Part shown: positions 56,401 through 64,000 of the stretch, piece by piece
Numbering within the stretch: the stretch's first letter is position 1
How the letters are laid out: each line of letters opens with the position of its first letter
From: Crossaster papposus
Lineage: Eukaryota; Echinodermata; Asteroidea; Velatida; Solasteridae
Assembly (NCBI GenBank): GCA_037893245.1
Contig: JBAIAA010000602.1
Location: 62,001-126,000, forward strand
Length of the DNA: 64,000 bases
Direction: 5' to 3'
The notes under the pieces: generated by a model
Seen by the model: only the letters and a program-made list of their open reading frames with translations
Told to the model about the DNA's origin: nothing
Databases searched by the model: none
Translations under genes and position numbers: made by a program

Positions 56401-59400
56401 ATAGAATCCATGGAAAATCCCAATCGACCCAATCCTATCGGCCTGACCTAATAGCTAAGCTTGATAGAATCCATGGTTTTCATAACCCCATCGACCCAAT
56501 CCTACCGGCCTGACCTAATAGCTAAGCTGGATAGAATCCACGGTATTCATATAATAATAATAATTGGGGAGGCTAATCATCCTTACTCGCAGCTGGTGTG
56601 CTGAATTGCGAAGGATGCAAGTGACACCCAATGACTTTTCATGTGTCACGTCACATTAAAGAACCATTTTTTCAAAAGAACCTAAAAACAAATGTAAACA
56701 TTGGTTTTTATGTTGAGTATTTCCTAACGTTTCCAAAAATGTATAGTTTAGCAAATCTACACAAACAGTGAACGAAACTTTCAATATGTACATTATGAAC
56801 CTTACTTGGAGGCAAAGGCTTTACACACAAGCCACCCAACCCAATCCTATCGGCTTGATCTGTTAGCTAAGCTTGATAGAATCCAAGGTATTATATTCCC
56901 ATCGACCCAGTCCTATCGGCCTGACCTTAGCTAAGTTGGATAGAATCCAAGGTATTTATATTCCCATCGACCCAATCCTACCGGCCTGACCTAATAGCTA
57001 AGCTGGATAGAATCCATGGAAAATCCCAATCGACCCAATCCTATCGGCCTGACCTAATAGCTAAGCTTGATAGAATCCATGGTTTTCATAACCCCATCGA
57101 CCCAATCCTACCGGCCTGACCTAATAGCTAAGCTGGATAGAATCCACGGTATTCATATAATAATAATAATTGGGGAGGCTAATCATCCTTACTCGCAGCT
57201 GGTGTGCTGAATTGCGAAGGATGCAAGTGACACCCAATGACTTTTCATGTGTCACGTCACATTAAAGAACCATTTTTTCAAAAGAACCTAAAAACAAATG
57301 TAAACATTGGTTTTTATGTTGAGTATTTCCTAACGTTTCCAAAAATGTATAGTTTAGCAAATCTACACAAACAGTGAACGAAACTTTCAATATGTACATT
57401 ATGAACCTTACTTGGAGGCAAAGGCTTTACACACAAGCCACCCAACCCAATCCTATCGGCTTGATCTGTTAGCTAAGCTTGATAGAATCCAAGGTATTAT
57501 ATTCCCATCGACCCAGTCCTATCGGCCTGACCTTAGCTAAGTTGGATAGAATCCAAGGTATTTATATTCCCATCGACCCAATCCTACCGGCCTGACCTAA
57601 TAGCTAAGCTGGATAGAATCCATGGAAAATCCCAATCGACCCAATCCTATCGGCCTGACCTAATAGCTAAGCTTGATAGAATCCATGGTTTTCATAACCC
57701 CATCGACCCAATCCTACCGGCCTGACCTAATAGCTAAGCTGGATAGAATCCACGGTATTCATATAATAATAATAATTGGGGAGGCTAATCATCCTTACTC
57801 GCAGCTGGTGTGCTGAATTGCGAAGGATGCAAGTGACACCCAATGACTTTTCATGTGTCACGTCACATTAAAGAACCATTTTTTCAAAAGAACCTAAAAA
57901 CAAATGTAAACATTGGTTTTTATGTTGAGTATTTCCTAACGTTTCCAAAAATGTATAGTTTAGCAAATCTACACAAACAGTGAACGAAACTTTCAATATG
58001 TACATTATGAACCTTACTTGGAGGCAAAGGCTTTACACACAAGCCACCCAACCCAATCCTATCGGCTTGATCTGTTAGCTAAGCTTGATAGAATCCAAGG
58101 TATTATATTCCCATCGACCCAGTCCTATCGGCCTGACCTTAGCTAAGTTGGATAGAATCCAAGGTATTTATATTCCCATCGACCCAATCCTACCGGCCTG
58201 ACCTAATAGCTAAGCTGGATAGAATCCATGGAAAATCCCAATCGACCCAATCCTATCGGCCTGACCTAATAGCTAAGCTTGATAGAATCCATGGTTTTCA
58301 TAACCCCATCGACCCAATCCTACCGGCCTGACCTAATAGCTAAGCTGGATAGAATCCACGGTATTCATATAATAATAATAATTGGGGAGGCTAATCATCC
58401 TTACTCGCAGCTGGTGTGCTGAATTGCGAAGGATGCAAGTGACACCCAATGACTTTTCATGTGTCACGTCACATTAAAGAACCATTTTTTCAAAAGAACC
58501 TAAAAACAAATGTAAACATTGGTTTTTATGTTGAGTATTTCCTAACGTTTCCAAAAATGTATAGTTTAGCAAATCTACACAAACAGTGAACGAAACTTTC
58601 AATATGTACATTATGAACCTTACTTGGAGGCAAAGGCTTTACACACAAGCCACCCAACCCAATCCTATCGGCTTGATCTGTTAGCTAAGCTTGATAGAAT
58701 CCAAGGTATTATATTCCCATCGACCCAGTCCTATCGGCCTGACCTTAGCTAAGTTGGATAGAATCCAAGGTATTTATATTCCCATCGACCCAATCCTACC
58801 GGCCTGACCTAATAGCTAAGCTGGATAGAATCCATGGAAAATCCCAATCGACCCAATCCTATCGGCCTGACCTAATAGCTAAGCTTGATAGAATCCATGG
58901 TTTTCATAACCCCATCGACCCAATCCTACCGGCCTGACCTAATAGCTAAGCTGGATAGAATCCACGGTATTCATATAATAATAATAATTGGGGAGGCTAA
59001 TCATCCTTACTCGCAGCTGGTGTGCTGAATTGCGAAGGATGCAAGTGACACCCAATGACTTTTCATGTGTCACGTCACATTAAAGAACCATTTTTTCAAA
59101 AGAACCTAAAAACAAATGTAAACATTGGTTTTTATGTTGAGTATTTCCTAACGTTTCCAAAAATGTATAGTTTAGCAAATCTACACAAACAGTGAACGAA
59201 ACTTTCAATATGTACATTATGAACCTTACTTGGAGGCAAAGGCTTTACACACAAGCCACCCAACCCAATCCTATCGGCTTGATCTGTTAGCTAAGCTTGA
59301 TAGAATCCAAGGTATTATATTCCCATCGACCCAGTCCTATCGGCCTGACCTTAGCTAAGTTGGATAGAATCCAAGGTATTTATATTCCCATCGACCCAAT

Positions 59401-62400
59401 CCTACCGGCCTGACCTAATAGCTAAGCTGGATAGAATCCATGGAAAATCCCAATCGACCCAATCCTATCGGCCTGACCTAATAGCTAAGCTTGATAGAAT
59501 CCATGGTTTTCATAACCCCATCGACCCAATCCTACCGGCCTGACCTAATAGCTAAGCTGGATAGAATCCACGGTATTCATATAATAATAATAATTGGGGA
59601 GGCTAATCATCCTTACTCGCAGCTGGTGTGCTGAATTGCGAAGGATGCAAGTGACACCCAATGACTTTTCATGTGTCACGTCACATTAAAGAACCATTTT
59701 TTCAAAAGAACCTAAAAACAAATGTAAACATTGGTTTTTATGTTGAGTATTTCCTAACGTTTCCAAAAATGTATAGTTTAGCAAATCTACACAAACAGTG
59801 AACGAAACTTTCAATATGTACATTATGAACCTTACTTGGAGGCAAAGGCTTTACACACAAGCCACCCAACCCAATCCTATCGGCTTGATCTGTTAGCTAA
59901 GCTTGATAGAATCCAAGGTATTATATTCCCATCGACCCAGTCCTATCGGCCTGACCTTAGCTAAGTTGGATAGAATCCAAGGTATTTATATTCCCATCGA
60001 CCCAATCCTACCGGCCTGACCTAATAGCTAAGCTGGATAGAATCCATGGAAAATCCCAATCGACCCAATCCTATCGGCCTGACCTAATAGCTAAGCTTGA
60101 TAGAATCCATGGTTTTCATAACCCCATCGACCCAATCCTACCGGCCTGACCTAATAGCTAAGCTGGATAGAATCCACGGTATTCATATAATAATAATAAT
60201 TGGGGAGGCTAATCATCCTTACTCGCAGCTGGTGTGCTGAATTGCGAAGGATGCAAGTGACACCCAATGACTTTTCATGTGTCACGTCACATTAAAGAAC
60301 CATTTTTTCAAAAGAACCTAAAAACAAATGTAAACATTGGTTTTTATGTTGAGTATTTCCTAACGTTTCCAAAAATGTATAGTTTAGCAAATCTACACAA
60401 ACAGTGAACGAAACTTTCAATATGTACATTATGAACCTTACTTGGAGGCAAAGGCTTTACACACAAGCCACCCAACCCAATCCTATCGGCTTGATCTGTT
60501 AGCTAAGCTTGATAGAATCCAAGGTATTATATTCCCATCGACCCAGTCCTATCGGCCTGACCTTAGCTAAGTTGGATAGAATCCAAGGTATTTATATTCC
60601 CATCGACCCAATCCTACCGGCCTGACCTAATAGCTAAGCTGGATAGAATCCATGGAAAATCCCAATCGACCCAATCCTATCGGCCTGACCTAATAGCTAA
60701 GCTTGATAGAATCCATGGTTTTCATAACCCCATCGACCCAATCCTACCGGCCTGACCTAATAGCTAAGCTGGATAGAATCCACGGTATTCATATAATAAT
60801 AATAATTGGGGAGGCTAATCATCCTTACTCGCAGCTGGTGTGCTGAATTGCGAAGGATGCAAGTGACACCCAATGACTTTTCATGTGTCACGTCACATTA
60901 AAGAACCATTTTTTCAAAAGAACCTAAAAACAAATGTAAACATTGGTTTTTATGTTGAGTATTTCCTAACGTTTCCAAAAATGTATAGTTTAGCAAATCT
61001 ACACAAACAGTGAACGAAACTTTCAATATGTACATTATGAACCTTACTTGGAGGCAAAGGCTTTACACACAAGCCACCCAACCCAATCCTATCGGCTTGA
61101 TCTGTTAGCTAAGCTTGATAGAATCCAAGGTATTATATTCCCATCGACCCAGTCCTATCGGCCTGACCTTAGCTAAGTTGGATAGAATCCAAGGTATTTA
61201 TATTCCCATCGACCCAATCCTACCGGCCTGACCTAATAGCTAAGCTGGATAGAATCCATGGAAAATCCCAATCGACCCAATCCTATCGGCCTGACCTAAT
61301 AGCTAAGCTTGATAGAATCCATGGTTTTCATAACCCCATCGACCCAATCCTACCGGCCTGACCTAATAGCTAAGCTGGATAGAATCCACGGTATTCATAT
61401 AATAATAATAATTGGGGAGGCTAATCATCCTTACTCGCAGCTGGTGTGCTGAATTGCGAAGGATGCAAGTGACACCCAATGACTTTTCATGTGTCACGTC
61501 ACATTAAAGAACCATTTTTTCAAAAGAACCTAAAAACAAATGTAAACATTGGTTTTTATGTTGAGTATTTCCTAACGTTTCCAAAAATGTATAGTTTAGC
61601 AAATCTACACAAACAGTGAACGAAACTTTCAATATGTACATTATGAACCTTACTTGGAGGCAAAGGCTTTACACACAAGCCACCCAACCCAATCCTATCG
61701 GCTTGATCTGTTAGCTAAGCTTGATAGAATCCAAGGTATTATATTCCCATCGACCCAGTCCTATCGGCCTGACCTTAGCTAAGTTGGATAGAATCCAATG
61801 GTATTTATATTCCCATCGACCCAATCCTACCGGCCTGACCTAATAGCTAAGCTGGATAGAATCCATGGAAAATCCCAATCGACCCAATCCTATCGGCCTG
61901 ACCTAATAGCTAAGCTTGATAGAATCCATGGTTTTCATAACCCCATCGACCCAATCCTACCGGCCTGACCTAATAGCTAAGCTGGATAGAATCCACGGTA
62001 TTCATATAATAATAATAATTGGGGAGGCTAATCATCCTTACTCGCAGCTGGTGTGCTGAATTGCGAAGGATGCAAGTGACACCCAATGACTTTTCATGTG
62101 TCACGTCACATTAAAGAACCATTTTTTCAAAAGAACCTAAAAACAAATGTAAACATTGGTTTTTATGTTGAGTATTTCCTAACGTTTCCAAAAATGTATA
62201 GTTTAGCAAATCTACACAAACAGTGAACGAAACTTTCAATATGTACATTATGAACCTTACTTGGAGGCAAAGGCTTTACACACAAGCCACCCAACCCAAT
62301 CCTATCGGCTTGATCTGTTAGCTAAGCTTGATAGAATCCAAGGTATTATATTCCCATCGACCCAGTCCTATCGGCCTGACCTTAGCTAAGTTGGATAGAA

Positions 62401-64000
62401 TCCAAGGTATTTATATTCCCATCGACCCAATCCTACCGGCCTGACCTAATAGCTAAGCTGGATAGAATCCATGGAAAATCCCAATCGACCCAATCCTATC
62501 GGCCTGACCTAATAGCTAAGCTTGATAGAATCCATGGTTTTCATAACCCCATCGACCCAATCCTACCGGCCTGACCTAATAGCTAAGCTGGATAGAATCC
62601 ACGGTATTCATATAATAATAATAATTGGGGAGGCTAATCATCCTTACTCGCAGCTGGTGTGCTGAATTGCGAAGGATGCAAGTGACACCCAATGACTTTT
62701 CATGTGTCACGTCACATTAAAGAACCATTTTTTCAAAAGAACCTAAAAACAAATGTAAACATTGGTTTTTATGTTGAGTATTTCCTAACGTTTCCAAAAA
62801 TGTATAGTTTAGCAAATCTACACAAACAGTGAACGAAACTTTCAATATGTACATTATGAACCTTACTTGGAGGCAAAGGCTTTACACACAAGCCACCCAA
62901 CCCAATCCTATCGGCTTGATCTGTTAGCTAAGCTTGATAGAATCCAAGGTATTATATTCCCATCGACCCAGTCCTATCGGCCTGACCTTAGCTAAGTTGG
63001 ATAGAATCCAAGGTATTTATATTCCCATCGACCCAATCCTACCGGCCTGACCTAATAGCTAAGCTGGATAGAATCCATGGAAAATCCCAATCGACCCAAT
63101 CCTATCGGCCTGACCTAATAGCTAAGCTTGATAGAATCCATGGTTTTCATAACCCCATCGACCCAATCCTACCGGCCTGACCTAATAGCTAAGCTGGATA
63201 GAATCCACGGTATTCATATAATAATAATAATTGGGGAGGCTAATCATCCTTACTCGCAGCTGGTGTGCTGAATTGCGAAGGATGCAAGTGACACCCAATG
63301 ACTTTTCATGTGTCACGTCACATTAAAGAACCATTTTTTCAAAAGAACCTAAAAACAAATGTAAACATTGGTTTTTATGTTGAGTATTTCCTAACGTTTC
63401 CAAAAATGTATAGTTTAGCAAATCTACACAAACAGTGAACGAAACTTTCAATATGTACATTATGAACCTTACTTGGAGGCAAAGGCTTTACACACAAGCC
63501 ACCCAACCCAATCCTATCGGCTTGATCTGTTAGCTAAGCTTGATAGAATCCAAGGTATTATATTCCCATCGACCCAGTCCTATCGGCCTGACCTTAGCTA
63601 AGTTGGATAGAATCCAAGGTATTTATATTCCCATCGACCCAATCCTACCGGCCTGACCTAATAGCTAAGCTGGATAGAATCCATGGAAAATCCCAATCGA
63701 CCCAATCCTATCGGCCTGACCTAATAGCTAAGCTTGATAGAATCCATGGTTTTCATAACCCCATCGACCCAATCCTACCGGCCTGACCTAATAGCTAAGC
63801 TGGATAGAATCCACGGTATTCATATAATAATAATAATTGGGGAGGCTAATCATCCTTACTCGCAGCTGGTGTGCTGAATTGCGAAGGATGCAAGTGACAC
63901 CCAATGACTTTTCATGTGTCACGTCACATTAAAGAACCATTTTTTCAAAAGAACCTAAAAACAAATGTAAACATTGGTTTTTATGTTGAGTATTTCCTAA
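44435..64000 (+). repeat. Homogenised 606 bp higher-order satellite array
   Basis: Anchoring on GGGGAGGCTAATC gives starts at 44435, 45040, 45646, 46252, 46858, 47464, 48068 and so on to 63839: 32 complete units plus 162 bp at the window edge. The period is 606 bp (605, 604, 607, 609 and 619 in a few units). Each unit is a ~269 bp spacer, five exon-derived monomers of 62-68 bp, and an ATAATAATAATAATT link. Units appear nearly identical. Monomer 2 keeps the exon length and reads HRPSPIGLTLAKLDRIQG; the others have CCTAATAGCT, and monomers 3-5 have lost the CAAG|GT junction. The array continues past the window. Confidence 0.95.

Noticed and set aside
43017-64000. CRISPR-like array (regular repeats and spacers)
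   Set aside because: The ~269 bp spacer is the same in every unit, monomers are adjacent, and the sequence is eukaryotic; this is a higher-order satellite.

Overview
This window is animal nuclear DNA, most likely from a marine invertebrate (an amphioxus-, hemichordate- or echinoderm-like genome would fit; the species cannot be fixed from sequence alone). Evidence: short phase-compatible exons with GT/AG borders, a tRNA-derived SINE, and a dense mixture of element classes typical of such genomes (CsRn1-type Ty3/gypsy, DIRS tyrosine-recombinase element, Penelope-like element, RTE-like LINE, many foldback and TIR elements). No bacterial operon, phage or CRISPR signal is present.

Layout. 1-7 kb: three exons of an unidentified plus-strand host gene (1086-1249, 3072-~3311, 6764-6913), separated by TIR and foldback elements. 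7.4-13 kb: a 4.6 kb gypsy/CsRn1 element (7997-12610, minus strand) with identical LTRs and a CATAT target duplication, flanked by a dispersed repeat carrying perfect DR1 hormone-receptor motifs. 13.6-15.9 kb: a decayed RTE-like LINE on the minus strand, itself split by a foldback element and by a second insertion. 18.7-27.4 kb: a transposase-like pseudogene followed by a broken seven-exon gene of a family that is multicopy in animals; two oppositely oriented palindromic elements lie around and inside the second gene. 29-32 kb: tandem and foldback arrays plus a Penelope-like RT remnant.

33.9-64 kb is the most interesting part. Two exons of the TsaA-domain tRNA methyltransferase gene TRMO lie on the plus strand (~33910-34091 and 42700-42859). 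The 8.6 kb intron between them holds a structurally complete DIRS element (35462-40475). The second TRMO exon ends inside a satellite array: its last 55 bp plus the first 10 bp of the following intron are the founder of a ~65 bp monomer, amplified to the right edge of the window (over 21 kb). The array is organised into units of ~269 bp spacer plus 7, 6 or 5 monomers near the gene, then into near-identical 606 bp higher-order repeats. In each 606 bp unit one monomer still encodes the TRMO peptide in frame. The window therefore appears to capture the origin and expansion of a satellite from a protein-coding exon-intron junction.

Most coding regions carry single-base lesions (a frameshift in the TRMO exon, stops and frameshifts in the two family genes, and the first Asp of the YxDD motif changed to Asn in both the gypsy and the DIRS RT). 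Either much of this is decaying sequence, or part reflects base-level assembly error; one satellite unit (53.66-53.79 kb) looks like an error island.
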